A stretch of DNA of 64,000 nt from JARFPW01 sp035464655 (GTDB lineage Bacteria; Gemmatimonadota; Gemmatimonadetes; Palauibacterales; Palauibacteraceae): assembly GCA_035464655.1 (NCBI GenBank), contig DATHRZ010000032.1:1-64000 (forward strand), given 5' to 3'. Shown piece by piece: positions 33,889 through 42,909 of this stretch; position 1 is the stretch's first letter, and each line of letters starts with the position of its first letter. Made by a program: the position numbers and the translations under genes. The notes beneath the pieces were generated by a model, which saw nothing but the letters and a program-made list of their open reading frames with translations, was not told where the DNA came from and did not search any database.

Positions 33889-34184
33889 GTCGGCGTCGTC
33901 TCGCCGAAGCCACTCTCGACCAGCGCGGCCAGCGCCTCGACGGCCTCGGCGGCGTCGGGTCCCTCGGCCCGGATGCGCACGGTGGAACCGCACTCGGCGG
34001 CCAGCATCATCACGCCCATGATGCTCTTGCCGTTCACCTCGAGGTCTCCCTTGGCGATGTAGATTTCGCACTCGTAGCGCGACGATAGCTTGACGAACGC
34101 CGCCGCGGGCCGGGCGTGAAGCCCCAGCTCGTTCGGTATGCGCACCTCGCGCGCTTCGTCGCGCTCGTAATCTTCGCCGGTCAT
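33885..34184 (-). CDS. ptsH: PTS phosphocarrier protein HPr
   Basis: The 99-residue protein has the catalytic His in ELGLHARPAAAF and the regulatory serine in NGKSIMGVM, the site phosphorylated by HPr kinase (encoded at 36518-37474). It thus links sugar phosphotransfer with HprK control. It has short acidic extensions at both ends compared with the usual 85-90 residues. Overlaps ptsI by four bases and follows the IID gene by five. Confidence 0.94.
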   Translation of the reverse strand: MTGEDYERDEAREVRIPNELGLHARPAAAFVKLSSRYECEIYIAKGDLEVNGKSIMGVMMLAAECGSTVRIRAEGPDAAEAVEALAALVESGFGETTPT

Positions 34185-34189
34185 GGTCC

Positions 34190-34945
34190 TCAGGCCGCCA
34201 GTGCGAGCAGTGTCCAGATGATGGGAATCGACAGCAGGAGCCCGATCGCCAGCCGACCGAACCGATTCGGCCAGCGGAAGGCCGGCACGGCGGTCAGCCC
34301 GGCGACGAGCAGCAAGGGGAGGCTCTCGGCACTCGGTCCCGCCGTCTCGACGATTTCGCGTCCGAGCAGCACGGTGGCCGCCCCGAGCAGGAACATGGTA
34401 ACCGGCCACAGGCGATTCGTCAGCCGATCGAGGGGAAGCTCGCGCAACAGGCGCCCGACGCCGCGTCCGTGTTCCCACCCGCGCCGGAAGCCCCACAGGC
34501 GCACCCAGATGTGTCCGATATTGTAGGGTACGAGGAAGGCGAGCACGCATACCAGGGGGCTCGCGCCCACGCCGAACAGGGTGATCGCGAGCACCAGGCA
34601 GAGGGGTCGCCACTCCGCCCAGATCGTCCGATCGCCCAATGTGCCGAGCGGGCCCCGCAGCGCCGTGCGGAACCTGCGAATCTCGTCCTCGTCCACGCCG
34701 TCGAACTCCAGACGGGCGAGCGCGCCCACGGCCACCGCGCTGAGATACGGATGCGCGTTGAACGACTCGAGGTGGCGGCGCATCGACGCTTCGAGTGCCG
34801 GCGGGTTGCCGGCATTGACGCTTCGGAGCAGCGGGAGCAGAGCGTAAGCCAGCCCCGCCCCGATCATCGTGGGGTAGTTCCACAGGCTCTGCACGGCGAA
34901 CGTGCGTCGCCACGCGCGCCGCATGTCGCGGGGCAGCGGCTTCAC
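34190..34945 (-). CDS. PTS mannose-family IID component
   Basis: A 251-residue EIID-like membrane protein: MRRAWRRTFAVQSLWNYPTMIGAGLAYALLPLL at the start (the family's QxxWNYExMQxxG form), LGTLGDRTIWAEWRP (cf. the conserved LAGIGDxxxW), GYNIGHI-like VPYNIGHIWVRLWGFRRG, and C-terminal hydrophobic segments. It forms the membrane channel with IIC. The GTG at 34945 overlaps the IIC stop. Slightly shorter than typical IID proteins (about 275-290). Confidence 0.85.
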   Translation of the reverse strand: MKPLPRDMRRAWRRTFAVQSLWNYPTMIGAGLAYALLPLLRSVNAGNPPALEASMRRHLESFNAHPYLSAVAVGALARLEFDGVDEDEIRRFRTALRGPLGTLGDRTIWAEWRPLCLVLAITLFGVGASPLVCVLAFLVPYNIGHIWVRLWGFRRGWEHGRGVGRLLRELPLDRLTNRLWPVTMFLLGAATVLLGREIVETAGPSAESLPLLLVAGLTAVPAFRWPNRFGRLAIGLLLSIPIIWTLLALAA

Positions 34946-35646
34946 GGTCCCCCCCACAGGGTGGTCACGGTGAGGAGGGCGCCCAGCAACACCATGGCCC
35001 ACGCCCGCGCGTCGGGCGCGGTCGTGCGGGCTCCCGCTCCGATCGAGGCGGCCAGCGCGGTGACGAGCGCCGCCGCGCCGAACGCGGCTCCTCCGCCCGT
35101 GACGGGAAGTCCGGCCGCCAGGCCCGCCACGAGCGCGGCCGGAAGCAGGAAGCCCGCCGTGATCAGCGCGCCGCGCCCGAAGTCGATGGCCAGGGCGCCG
35201 AGCACCAGACGCTCGAGGCGCTTCGGGTTCGCGGCCAGGGCCTCGGTATTCGCCACGAGACGCCCGTTGAGCTTACGGCGGGCGTGGCCGGCGTACGATC
35301 CGGCCCAACCGGTCGCCCAGCCCCCGATCAGCGCGGCCACCAGCGCCTCGATCGAGGCTGCCCCCGCGGCGGCATAGGCCGCGCCGGCCACGAGGCCCGC
35401 GGGTCCGGTATCGGGATACTTCGCGGCCCCGTACGGCGGGTGGCGCATGCTCAGCAGCTCGAGCACGGCACCGACGAGAATTCCACCGCCGGGGTGCCCG
35501 AGCACGGCCCCGCCGAGGGTCGCCGACACCAGCGGGCGCGACACCATGACCTGCGGAAACGAGACCCCGTCCAGGGCCAGCAGGCCGCCGAGCGCCACGA
35601 GCAGCAGCCACGCGGTGGGCGTCAGCGTCAGCTCAGTCAAGGGCAT
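34942..35646 (-). CDS. PTS mannose-family IIC component
   Basis: A 234-residue membrane protein with about seven helices. Family features are the N-terminal LDGVSFPQVMVSRPLVSATLGGAVLG, and GAVLELLSMRHPPYGAAKYPDTGPAGLVAGAAY, matching the EIIC sorbose/mannose GxxxE(L)xxLG..PxGA..PD pattern. Shorter than the usual 250-270. It overlaps IIB by 14 bases. Confidence 0.85.
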   Translation of the reverse strand: MPLTELTLTPTAWLLLVALGGLLALDGVSFPQVMVSRPLVSATLGGAVLGHPGGGILVGAVLELLSMRHPPYGAAKYPDTGPAGLVAGAAYAAAGAASIEALVAALIGGWATGWAGSYAGHARRKLNGRLVANTEALAANPKRLERLVLGALAIDFGRGALITAGFLLPAALVAGLAAGLPVTGGGAAFGAAALVTALAASIGAGARTTAPDARAWAMVLLGALLTVTTLWGGP

Positions 35647-36121
35647 CGAGGAGCTCCGCCAGCTCTACCTCGCGCGACGTCGGCAGGTCTCGCGCGCTGA
35701 CCCGCGCACCGGCCGCGGCGATCGCCCTGAGGTCGTCGGCTTCCTCGGGCCGCAGCGACACGTAGCGCAGCGCGCGCCGCCTCCCCTCCGACTCGTGCAC
35801 GCCGCCCACGTTCACCCGGCGTCCCGCCAGCAAGCCTGCCTCCGCGATCGCCCGCATGGCGGACGTCGTTCGCGTGAGCACAGCGCCGTCGCCGGCCGCA
35901 TCGACGAGTTCAGGCAAACGGGTCGGGATCTCGGCCTCGGACAGGAAGTCGACGGTGGCGCCCGCCGGCAGGCCGGCGGCGTAGATGTCCTGCTCCCAGT
36001 CGCTGACCGCGAGATCGTCGTCCACGACCACGTAGCGCTCGAGGCCGAAACGCATGCCCCAGCCCACGATGACCTGGCCGTGAAGCAGCCGCTCGTCAAT
36101 CCGGAACAGATCGAGTGGCAT
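35633..36121 (-). CDS. PTS mannose-family IIB component
   Basis: A 162-residue EIIB with the phosphorylated His14 in FRIDERLLHGQVIVGW, the standard active-site motif. It passes phosphate from IIA to the sugar. It starts within the end of the IIA gene (26-base overlap), so the two are translationally coupled. Confidence 0.9.
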   Translation of the reverse strand: MPLDLFRIDERLLHGQVIVGWGMRFGLERYVVVDDDLAVSDWEQDIYAAGLPAGATVDFLSEAEIPTRLPELVDAAGDGAVLTRTTSAMRAIAEAGLLAGRRVNVGGVHESEGRRRALRYVSLRPEEADDLRAIAAAGARVSARDLPTSREVELAELLDALD

Positions 36122-36518
36122 CGTCGCGCGGTCGGGGTTCGGCCGAGGTGATGTTGGCCCGTCCCTTGTCCACCAGGCGGGCGGCAAGCTCGACAATCGG
36201 AAGATGGCGGTGAAACAGAAAGTCGATGAGCATCGGCAGGCTCACGCCGGTGACGACCGCGACGTCGGCACGGCTGCCGGCCGCGGCCCGACTGGCGAAG
36301 CCGCAGCTTCCGGCAGCCAGGTCGACGAACAGCACGGCCGGCCCCCCCTCGGTGGCCTCGACCACCTGCTGGCGGAGTCGGTCGGGCGTGCAGCTCCGGT
36401 TCGACACGGCGGTGAGCGCGCCGTGCACGCCGCTCACTTCCTCGGCCGCCTCGATCAGTGCCTCGCCGAGCCGGGCATGCGTGACGATCACGCCGCGAAC
36501 GTCGTGGGTCTCATCCAC
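36096..36518 (-). CDS. PTS mannose-family IIA component
   Basis: A 140-residue EIIA-Man domain. The opening VRGVIVTHARLGEALIEAAEEVSG carries the phosphorylated His (about residue 14) in the typical 'xxxTHGxxA' position, and GGPAVLFVDLAAGSCGFAS corresponds to the second conserved loop. GTG start at 36518, overlapping the hprK stop by one base (TAGTG). The substrate of this PTS is not shown by the sequence. Confidence 0.85.
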   Translation of the reverse strand: MDETHDVRGVIVTHARLGEALIEAAEEVSGVHGALTAVSNRSCTPDRLRQQVVEATEGGPAVLFVDLAAGSCGFASRAAAGSRADVAVVTGVSLPMLIDFLFHRHLPIVELAARLVDKGRANITSAEPRPRDDATRSVPD

Positions 36519-37474
36519 TACTCGTAGTCCTGTTCGAGATAGTCGCGCACCGGACGCATCGATTTCTGCAGGTTCTGCGCGAAGATCTGGGCGGAATCGA
36601 TGCCCGCATAACGTAGCAGATGGCGCATCGCCACGACTTCGCTGATCACGGTGATGTTCTTGCCGGGGTTCAACGGCACAGACACGCGCGGCAGCTCGAC
36701 GTCGAGGATCTCGGTCGTTTCGATGTCGAGGCCCGTGCGGTCGTAAGCCATCTCGTCCGACCAGCGTTCGAGCTGCACGACCACCTCGACGCGTTTCTGC
36801 TGACGCACCGAGCGGATGCCGAACAGGGCACGAACGTCGATGATGCCCACGCCCCGAATCTCCATGTGGAATTGCTGCTGCTCGATCGCCCGCCCGATCA
36901 GCACGTCGTGGCCACGGCGCCGGATGCGCACGACGTCGTCGGCGACCAATCGGTGACCGCGCTCGACCAGGTCGAGCACGCACTCGCTCTTGCCGATGCC
37001 GCTCTGGCCCACGAACAGGAGGCCGACGCCGTACACGTCGGCCAGCGACCCGTGAATCGCCGTCGAGGGAGCGAACTCGTCGTCGAGAAACGGCTTGATC
37101 CGCCGGAAAAACTCGCCCGTCTTCAGGCCCGAGCGAATGAGAGGGACCGTAAACTCGTCGGCCAGCTCGCCGATCACACGCGGGATCGTCAGGCCCTTGG
37201 TGACGAACACACAGGGAATGTCATGGTCGTAGAACGCTTCGAGCGACGCGCGGCGTTCCGCGTCCTCGAGCGACGACAGGTACTGTACCTCGGTCTCGCC
37301 AAGCACCTGCAGGCGTCCGCTCGGAAACCGCTCGGTAAACCCGGCCAGCACGAGGCCGGGACTCGAGATGTCGGGACTGGCGATCGCGCGCGCCAGGCCC
37401 TCTCCGCCCGCCAACAGCTCGAGCTCGAGCATCTCCGCGCGGCGCTCGAGGATATCACCGACGGTAAGGGTCAC
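36518..37474 (-). CDS. hprK: HPr kinase/phosphorylase
   Basis: The 318-residue enzyme phosphorylates and dephosphorylates the regulatory serine of HPr. Walker A GQSGIGKSE (156-164) and the signature MEIRGVGIIDV (about 204-214) are intact, as is the C-terminal LNPGKNITVISEVVAM segment. Located between hpf and the EII genes. In Proteobacteria and related phyla HprK often governs regulatory PTS circuits rather than classic catabolite repression. Confidence 0.95.
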   Translation of the reverse strand: MTLTVGDILERRAEMLELELLAGGEGLARAIASPDISSPGLVLAGFTERFPSGRLQVLGETEVQYLSSLEDAERRASLEAFYDHDIPCVFVTKGLTIPRVIGELADEFTVPLIRSGLKTGEFFRRIKPFLDDEFAPSTAIHGSLADVYGVGLLFVGQSGIGKSECVLDLVERGHRLVADDVVRIRRRGHDVLIGRAIEQQQFHMEIRGVGIIDVRALFGIRSVRQQKRVEVVVQLERWSDEMAYDRTGLDIETTEILDVELPRVSVPLNPGKNITVISEVVAMRHLLRYAGIDSAQIFAQNLQKSMRPVRDYLEQDYE

Positions 37475-37827
37475 GCCGAACTCTCCACGTCGTCGGCCGG
37501 GCCCTCATCGAGCGGTAGCGCCTCGAGCGGCGGAGCCCGGTGGTCGCGGCGCCGGCTGCGTTCCTTCTTGAGTTGCCGGGCGAGCTTGTCGTGCAGCCGA
37601 TCGAGCGCCGTGCGGAACGCTTCCGCGTCTGCCTCGGCGTGCACCGGCGGGCGTCGGTCGATGCTGAGCACGGCCTCGGCCACGCAGCGGTTCCTTTCTT
37701 CCCACAACGTGATCTCGGCCCGTGAAGCGCGGGGTTCGTACCGTTCGAGGCGCTCGAACTGCTCTTCGATGCGGGCGCGCAAATCGTCCGTCACCTCTGT
37801 ATTTCGTCCGGAGATGATGAGCTGCAT
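37471..37827 (-). CDS. hpf: Ribosome hibernation-promoting factor, short type
   Basis: A 118-residue S30AE/YfiA-family protein: IISGRNTEVTDDLRARIEEQFERLERYEP, then AEAVLSIDRRPPVHAEADAEAFRTALDRLHDKLARQLKKE. It binds the small ribosomal subunit in stationary phase. It lacks the long-HPF C-terminal dimerisation domain. AAGGGAG lies about eight bases before the ATG. Its place next to hprK and PTS genes follows a common arrangement, as seen for hpf beside ptsN in Proteobacteria. Confidence 0.9.
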   Translation of the reverse strand: MQLIISGRNTEVTDDLRARIEEQFERLERYEPRASRAEITLWEERNRCVAEAVLSIDRRPPVHAEADAEAFRTALDRLHDKLARQLKKERSRRRDHRAPPLEALPLDEGPADDVESSA

Positions 37828-37829
37828 GC

Positions 37830-38981
37830 TTATCTCCCTTCGCGAGTCGCGGCGGCCGAGTACAGCACCGACTCGATCCGCCGTGTCGTGTCTTCCCACG
37901 TGAACTGCGTGGCGAATTGCAGCGCCGCCGCACCCATCTCCTCCACGCGCTCGGGCCGGGTCGCGAGCCCGGCGATCGCGTCGGCCCAGGCGTCTACCTC
38001 CCCATACGGCACGAGCCAGCCCGTCTCGCCGTCGACGACCGATTCGCGCAGGCCGGGCGCGTCGCTCGCCAGGCTCGGCGTGCCGCACGCGGCCGCCTCG
38101 ATGTTCGTGATTCCCCAGCCCTCCTTGGGCGACGGGTACACGTTCGCCCAGGCGCGTCGCAGCAGCGACACCTTCTCCACCTCCGAAACGTAGCCACGGA
38201 ACTCGACGAGCGCTTCGATGCCGAGCTCCACGGCGATCTCTTCGAGCCGTCCGGCATCGTCGCCCCGTCCCGCCACCACGAGGTGAACCGGCTCCGCCGG
38301 CCGCTCCCGCGCCAGGCGGGCGATGGCTCGCAGCACGACGTCGACGCTCTTGTAGCGCTTCAGCCGCCCGACGTAGACGAGGGTCGGCTCAGCCGCTCGC
38401 TCGGCGCCGGGCCCGCCCGCCGGCGGCGTGCACACCGCGTGGTCGACCCCCGGATGACTCACCGTGATGCGCTCGCGCTCGAACCCGCGAGCCGCGAGGT
38501 CGTCGGCCGTGCTCTCGGAGATCACGACCACCGGCGTGCGTCGGTACACCGCCGGCATCACGCGTTCGGCCAACCAGACCGTGGCGGCCACGGGCCACGG
38601 CTCCTGGGCGAACGCCGTGCTGCCGAACAGGTGCGGGACGAGGCAGACTACCGGCGTCTTCGACCAGCGGGGCGTCAGCAGGGGCAGCTTGTTCACGTCT
38701 TCGACGATCACGTCGAACGCGGCCGGCTCCAGGCGACCGAACGCCCGCCGCGCGTGGAGCGGAAAGGTATAGCGTCCCCCCGCCCTGTGTACGTCGATCC
38801 CGTCGACCAGCGCCCGCGGCGCCGAACCCGGCCAGCCCGAAGCCAGTAGCGTAACCGCGTGACCCCGCTCGACCAGCCGTCCGAAAATCTCGTGCAGGTG
38901 GATCTCGGCGCCACCGGCATGCGGGTTCATCCGGTCCTGCCAGTTGACGACGAGAATGCGGAGGCCCTTACCTCCGTTCAT
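37830..38981 (-). CDS. GT4-family glycosyltransferase
   Basis: The 383-residue protein has the two-Rossmann GT-B layout. Visible are GGAEIHLHEIFGRLVERGHAVTLLASG near the start, LVYVGRLKRYKSVDVVLRAIA in the donor domain, and the nucleotide-sugar E-x7-E motif in SPKEGWGITNIEAAACGTP. It likely adds a sugar to a lipid or polysaccharide of the envelope; donor and acceptor are unknown. Overlaps nusB by four bases. Confidence 0.85.
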   Translation of the reverse strand: MNGGKGLRILVVNWQDRMNPHAGGAEIHLHEIFGRLVERGHAVTLLASGWPGSAPRALVDGIDVHRAGGRYTFPLHARRAFGRLEPAAFDVIVEDVNKLPLLTPRWSKTPVVCLVPHLFGSTAFAQEPWPVAATVWLAERVMPAVYRRTPVVVISESTADDLAARGFERERITVSHPGVDHAVCTPPAGGPGAERAAEPTLVYVGRLKRYKSVDVVLRAIARLARERPAEPVHLVVAGRGDDAGRLEEIAVELGIEALVEFRGYVSEVEKVSLLRRAWANVYPSPKEGWGITNIEAAACGTPSLASDAPGLRESVVDGETGWLVPYGEVDAWADAIAGLATRPERVEEMGAAALQFATQFTWEDTTRRIESVLYSAAATREGR

Positions 38982-39406
38982 CCCGCGGCGCGCAGGCTTC
39001 CGGCCACCGCGTCGAGCACCCCGTTAACGAACCGCGGGCTCTCGTCGCTGCCATACTTCCGGGCGAGTTGCATCGCCTCGTGGATGGCAACCGTCGGCGG
39101 CACGTCGTCGGAATGGAGCAGCTCGGCCACCGCGATGCGCATGACGTTGCGGTCGATGGTCGTGAGCCGCTCGAGCCGCCAGTTCTCGAGATGCCGACGG
39201 AGCGTCCGGTCGATGTTCTCGCCGTCTTCGTCGATCCAGGCCAGGAGTTGGTCCAGGTACTCCACGTAACGCGGGTTGACGCGCCGCCGGGACAGCGTCC
39301 GCCGGGTGGATTCGGGCAGCGTGTCGCCCTCGCGGCCCTGCTCCCACGCGTACAACACCTGCAGGGCCCAGCCGCGCGAGCGGGATCGCGGATTCGTCGG
39401 GCTCAC
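38978..39406 (-). CDS. nusB: Transcription antitermination factor NusB
   Basis: A 142-residue all-helical protein with RGWALQVLYAWEQG at the start and IDRNVMRIAVAELLHSDDVPPTVAIHEAMQLARKYGSDESPRFVNGVLDAV in the C-terminal half, the NusB signature. It works with NusE in rRNA antitermination. I choose the GTG at 39406, which overlaps the ribH stop by four bases. ribH-nusB adjacency is widespread. Confidence 0.93.
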   Translation of the reverse strand: MSPTNPRSRSRGWALQVLYAWEQGREGDTLPESTRRTLSRRRVNPRYVEYLDQLLAWIDEDGENIDRTLRRHLENWRLERLTTIDRNVMRIAVAELLHSDDVPPTVAIHEAMQLARKYGSDESPRFVNGVLDAVAGSLRAAG

Positions 39407-39891
39407 GGCCGCGTCCCCAGCGTCCGCGCCAACTCGCACATCTCGAGCAGGGCGAGCGCCGCTTCCTCTCCCTTGTTGCCCTTGTGCCCGCCCGCCCGCG
39501 CCCGGGCCTGCGAGCCGTCGTCGGTCGTCAGGACGCCGAACGCGACCGGGATGCCGCGCTCGCGAGCGATCGCCTCGATGCCCACCGTGGCGCCGAGCGC
39601 GACGAACTCGAAGTGCGGCGTCTCGCCGCGGATCACGCAGCCGAGCGCCGCCACCCCGTCGACGCCGCCCCGATCGAGCAACCAGCGCACGGCCAGCGGC
39701 AACTCGAACGCTCCCGGCACCCGGAACACCTCGATGTCGTCGGGCGCGGTTCCGTGCGTCTCGAAACAGGCCCGGGCCCCCTCGACCAGCCGGTCTGTGA
39801 TCGCCTGGTTGAACCGGCTGGCCACGATGCAGAAGCGGCGGTCCGTGCCCGCGTCGGCGGACGGACCGCCGGCAGCCGGCTGCCCGGTCAT
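39403..39891 (-). CDS. ribH: 6,7-dimethyl-8-ribityllumazine synthase
   Basis: The 162-residue penultimate enzyme of riboflavin synthesis. Substrate-binding blocks ASRFNQAITDRLVEGA, VPGAFELPLAVRWLL and ALGCVIRGETPHFEFVA are present, with the catalytic His in that last block. It joins the dihydroxybutanone phosphate made by RibBA with the aminouracil from the RibD branch. Overlaps ribBA by four bases. Confidence 0.95.
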   Translation of the reverse strand: MTGQPAAGGPSADAGTDRRFCIVASRFNQAITDRLVEGARACFETHGTAPDDIEVFRVPGAFELPLAVRWLLDRGGVDGVAALGCVIRGETPHFEFVALGATVGIEAIARERGIPVAFGVLTTDDGSQARARAGGHKGNKGEEAALALLEMCELARTLGTRP

Positions 39892-41108
39892 GAAGACTTG
39901 AGCATATGGCCGAGCTTGTCCCGCTTCGTATCGAGGTAGCCCTGGTTGATCCGGGTGGCCTCGGTCTCGAGCGGCACGCGCCCGGTGATCTCGAGGCCGA
40001 AGCCCTCGAGCCCGCTGAGCTTCTTCGGATTGTTCGTCATGATGCGAATCTTGCGCAGCCCGAGGTCGGCCAGTATCTGCGCGCCGATGCCATAGTTCCG
40101 CAGGTCGGGCGGGAAGCCGAGAATCTGGTTCGCCTCGACCGTGTCGTGCCCCTCGTCCTGGAGCTGATAGGCGCGGAGCTTGTTGAGCAGCCCGATCCCC
40201 CGTCCTTCCTGATCGAGGTAGACGATCACGCCCGCGCCGTGCTCGGCCACCTTGAGCATCGCGGCTTCGAGCTGGGCTCCGCAGTCACAGCGCGCCGAGC
40301 CGAACACGTCGCCGGTCAGGCACTTCGAATGGACCCGCACGAGCACGTCGTCCTGCCCCTTCACGTCGCCGCACACGAGCGCCACGTGCTCGCGGCCGTC
40401 GACGTCGTTCGAATAACCGATCACCCGGAACTCGCCGAACGGCGTCGGCAGCTTCGCCTCGGCCACCCGTTCCACGAGGCTCTCGTGCTTCAGGCGGTAC
40501 GAGATGATCTGGGCCACCGTGATGAACGGGATGTCGTGCTCGCGCGAGAACACGTCGAGGTCGTCGCGTCGGGCCATCGAGCCGTCGGCATTGAGGATCT
40601 CGCAGATCACGCCGGCCGGCGACAGGCCGGCCATGCGCGCGAGGTCCATCGACGCCTCGGTCTGACCGACGCGCTGGAGCACGCCGCCGGGTTTGGCGCG
40701 CAGCGGAAAGACGTGCCCGGGCCGCAGGAAATGGTACGGCCGGCTCGACGGGTCGACGGCGAACTTGATGGTGCGGGCGCGGTCGGCGGCGCTGATACCC
40801 GTCGACACGCCTTTGTCTTCGATCGCGTCGATCGACACGGTGAACGCCGTGCCGTTGGGATCCTGTCCGCGACCGTCGGTCATCAGCGGCAGGTCGAGCC
40901 GGTCGGCGATGTCGGGATGCAGGGTGAGGCAGACGAGGCCGCGGCCGTGCGTCGCCATGAAATTGATGATATCGGGCGTCACCTTCTCGGCCGCGCACAC
41001 GAGGTCGCCTTCGTTCTCGCGATCCTCGTCGTCGGCCACGATGACCAGACCGCCACGCTCGATCGCGGCGATCGCCTCTTTCACCTTCGTATCGTCAAAC
41101 GACAGCAC
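39888..41108 (-). CDS. ribBA: Bifunctional DHBP synthase / GTP cyclohydrolase II
   Basis: The 406-residue fusion has the RibB domain (1-200: DDEDRENEGDLVCAAEKVTP, THGRGLVCL) and the RibA domain (205-400) with the zinc cysteines in GDVFGSARCDCGAQLE and the catalytic DQEGRGIGL. It supplies both branches of riboflavin synthesis. GTG start at 41108 with AGGAGG in ideal position. No FMN riboswitch is seen in the 35-base gap before it. Confidence 0.96.
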   Translation of the reverse strand: MLSFDDTKVKEAIAAIERGGLVIVADDEDRENEGDLVCAAEKVTPDIINFMATHGRGLVCLTLHPDIADRLDLPLMTDGRGQDPNGTAFTVSIDAIEDKGVSTGISAADRARTIKFAVDPSSRPYHFLRPGHVFPLRAKPGGVLQRVGQTEASMDLARMAGLSPAGVICEILNADGSMARRDDLDVFSREHDIPFITVAQIISYRLKHESLVERVAEAKLPTPFGEFRVIGYSNDVDGREHVALVCGDVKGQDDVLVRVHSKCLTGDVFGSARCDCGAQLEAAMLKVAEHGAGVIVYLDQEGRGIGLLNKLRAYQLQDEGHDTVEANQILGFPPDLRNYGIGAQILADLGLRKIRIMTNNPKKLSGLEGFGLEITGRVPLETEATRINQGYLDTKRDKLGHMLKSS

Positions 41109-41143
41109 GGAATTCCTCCTGGTGATTGCTCTCGGCCCGGCGG

Positions 41144-41773
41144 TCAGTCGCCGGACGATCCTTCTTCATCGTCGGGGCGGTACGGGGTCAGCAGGCGCGC
41201 GACATACTTCGCGATCACGTCGGCCTCGAGGTTCACGAGTGCCCCCGCCTTCAGCCGGCCGAGATTCGTATGCCCCAATGTATACGGTATGATTGCCAGT
41301 TTTGCGACTCCGTCGGACAGCCCCGCGACGGTGAGGCTTACCCCATCGACGGTGAGAGATCCGCGCGCCACCGTGAACCGCGCCACCGCGTCGGGCAGGC
41401 GGATCCCGAGGACGAGCGCCTCATCGTCGCGCGACACCTCGGTGACGACGCCGACGCCGTCGACGTGACCCTGCACGATGTGCCCGCCGAGCGGCTCGCC
41501 GGCGCGGACGGCCCGCTCGAGGTTCACCTGCCGTCCGGGCTCCATGTCTGCCAGGGTCGTGCGCTCCAGCGTCGTCGGCACGGCGTCGACCGCGAACGAG
41601 CCCGCGACGGTGTCGATCTCCGTGGCGGTCAGGCAAACCCCGTCGACGGCCACGCTGTCGCCGGGCGCCAGCTCCGGCACCAGCCCGGGCGCCACCAACT
41701 CGAACCGGACGCCGCTCCCACTGTTCGAGCGCGACCTCAGATCGCCCACGTGCTGGACGAGCCCCGTGAACAT
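41144..41773 (-). CDS. ribE: Riboflavin synthase alpha subunit
   Basis: A 209-residue protein with two lumazine-binding repeats: MFTGLVQHVG at the start and SVAVDGVCLTATEI in the first, then GSLTVDGVSLTVA in the second. It dismutates two lumazines to riboflavin. The ATG overlaps the ribD stop by one base (TGATG). Confidence 0.95.
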   Translation of the reverse strand: MFTGLVQHVGDLRSRSNSGSGVRFELVAPGLVPELAPGDSVAVDGVCLTATEIDTVAGSFAVDAVPTTLERTTLADMEPGRQVNLERAVRAGEPLGGHIVQGHVDGVGVVTEVSRDDEALVLGIRLPDAVARFTVARGSLTVDGVSLTVAGLSDGVAKLAIIPYTLGHTNLGRLKAGALVNLEADVIAKYVARLLTPYRPDDEEGSSGD

Positions 41774-42909
41774 CAGGCCGTGGCGCGGGGCACGACGGTA
41801 CGGAGCAGCCGGTCGAACGCCGCGGTCCGCTCCCATACGAGGTGGGCGTCGGCCCCGGCACGTGCCGCCTCGGCCAGGCGCCAGTCGCCGCGCTCGCCCG
41901 CCTCGGCGTCGACGAAGGCGGGGACGCCGCTGGGCCCCATCAGCCACGGCGCCACGAACTGGTGGAAACGCTCGACCAGCCCGGCCGCGAGGAAGCTGTC
42001 CGCCGTGCGGGCGCCTCCTTCGACCAGCACCTGGCGAACGCCTCGCTCGTGCAGCACGCGAAGCACGGCCAGCGGATCGAGCAGCCCATCGGGCGTGCGC
42101 CGGGCGACGACCGCCTCGACCCCCACGTCGCGCAGGACGGCGAGCCGATCTGGATGCACGTCGCCCGCCGTCACGACGAGCACGGGCGCGACGGCCACGC
42201 CGGCGACCAGCGTGCTGTCGGAAGCGAGCGAGGCCGCCGAATCGAGCACGACCCGAATCGGTTGCCGGCGCGGGCGCGTGTCGGCCCGGGCCGTCAGGTC
42301 GGGGTCGTCGGCCGTCACGGTTCCGCGGCCCACGAGGACGGCGTCGGCGTCTGCGCGCAGGCGGTGCACCAGGTCCCACGCGGCGTCGCCAGTGATCGCC
42401 GTCCGCTCGCCCGCCCCCGCGGCGATCTTCCCGTCCATCGACTGGGCGAGCTTGAGGACGACGAACGGCCGGCCCGCGACGACGCTCCACAGGAAGGCGG
42501 CGTTCTGCCGGATGGCCGCCTTCGCGGCGTCGCGGTCGGCGGCCACGACCTCGATGCCCGACGCACGCAGCTCCGCCGCGCCGCCGCCGCCCTCGGGGTG
42601 TGGATCGCGCACGGCGTAGACGACCCGGCGCACGCCCGCCGCCACGATCGCGTCGGTGCACGGCGGGGTGCGGCCATGGTGGTCGCACGGCTCGAGCGTC
42701 ACGTGGAGCGTCGCGCCGCGGGCCGCCTCGCCCGCCGCTTCGAGGGCCGCCGCCTCGGCGTGCGCCTCTCCGAGCCGGGCATGGAAGCCCTCGCCCACGA
42801 TGTCGCCGTCGCGCTCGAGAACGGCGCCGACCAGGGGGTTCGGCGACACCTGTCCGCGGCCGCCTTCCGCGAGCTCGAGCGCCCGCCGCATCGGCTCAGA
42901 CACCGGCAA
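41773..42909 (-). CDS. ribD: Bifunctional riboflavin deaminase/reductase RibD
   Basis: The 378-residue protein has the zinc deaminase domain (1-145: HAEAAAL, then EPCDHHGRTPPC) and a reductase domain (150-370: VVLKLAQSMDGKIA, VGRGTVTADDPDLT, VEGGARTADSFLAAGLV). I use the TTG at 42909 because GGAGG lies six bases before it; a GTG two codons on is the alternative. It overlaps purM by 14 bases. Confidence 0.93.
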   Translation of the reverse strand: MPVSEPMRRALELAEGGRGQVSPNPLVGAVLERDGDIVGEGFHARLGEAHAEAAALEAAGEAARGATLHVTLEPCDHHGRTPPCTDAIVAAGVRRVVYAVRDPHPEGGGGAAELRASGIEVVAADRDAAKAAIRQNAAFLWSVVAGRPFVVLKLAQSMDGKIAAGAGERTAITGDAAWDLVHRLRADADAVLVGRGTVTADDPDLTARADTRPRRQPIRVVLDSAASLASDSTLVAGVAVAPVLVVTAGDVHPDRLAVLRDVGVEAVVARRTPDGLLDPLAVLRVLHERGVRQVLVEGGARTADSFLAAGLVERFHQFVAPWLMGPSGVPAFVDAEAGERGDWRLAEAARAGADAHLVWERTAAFDRLLRTVVPRATA

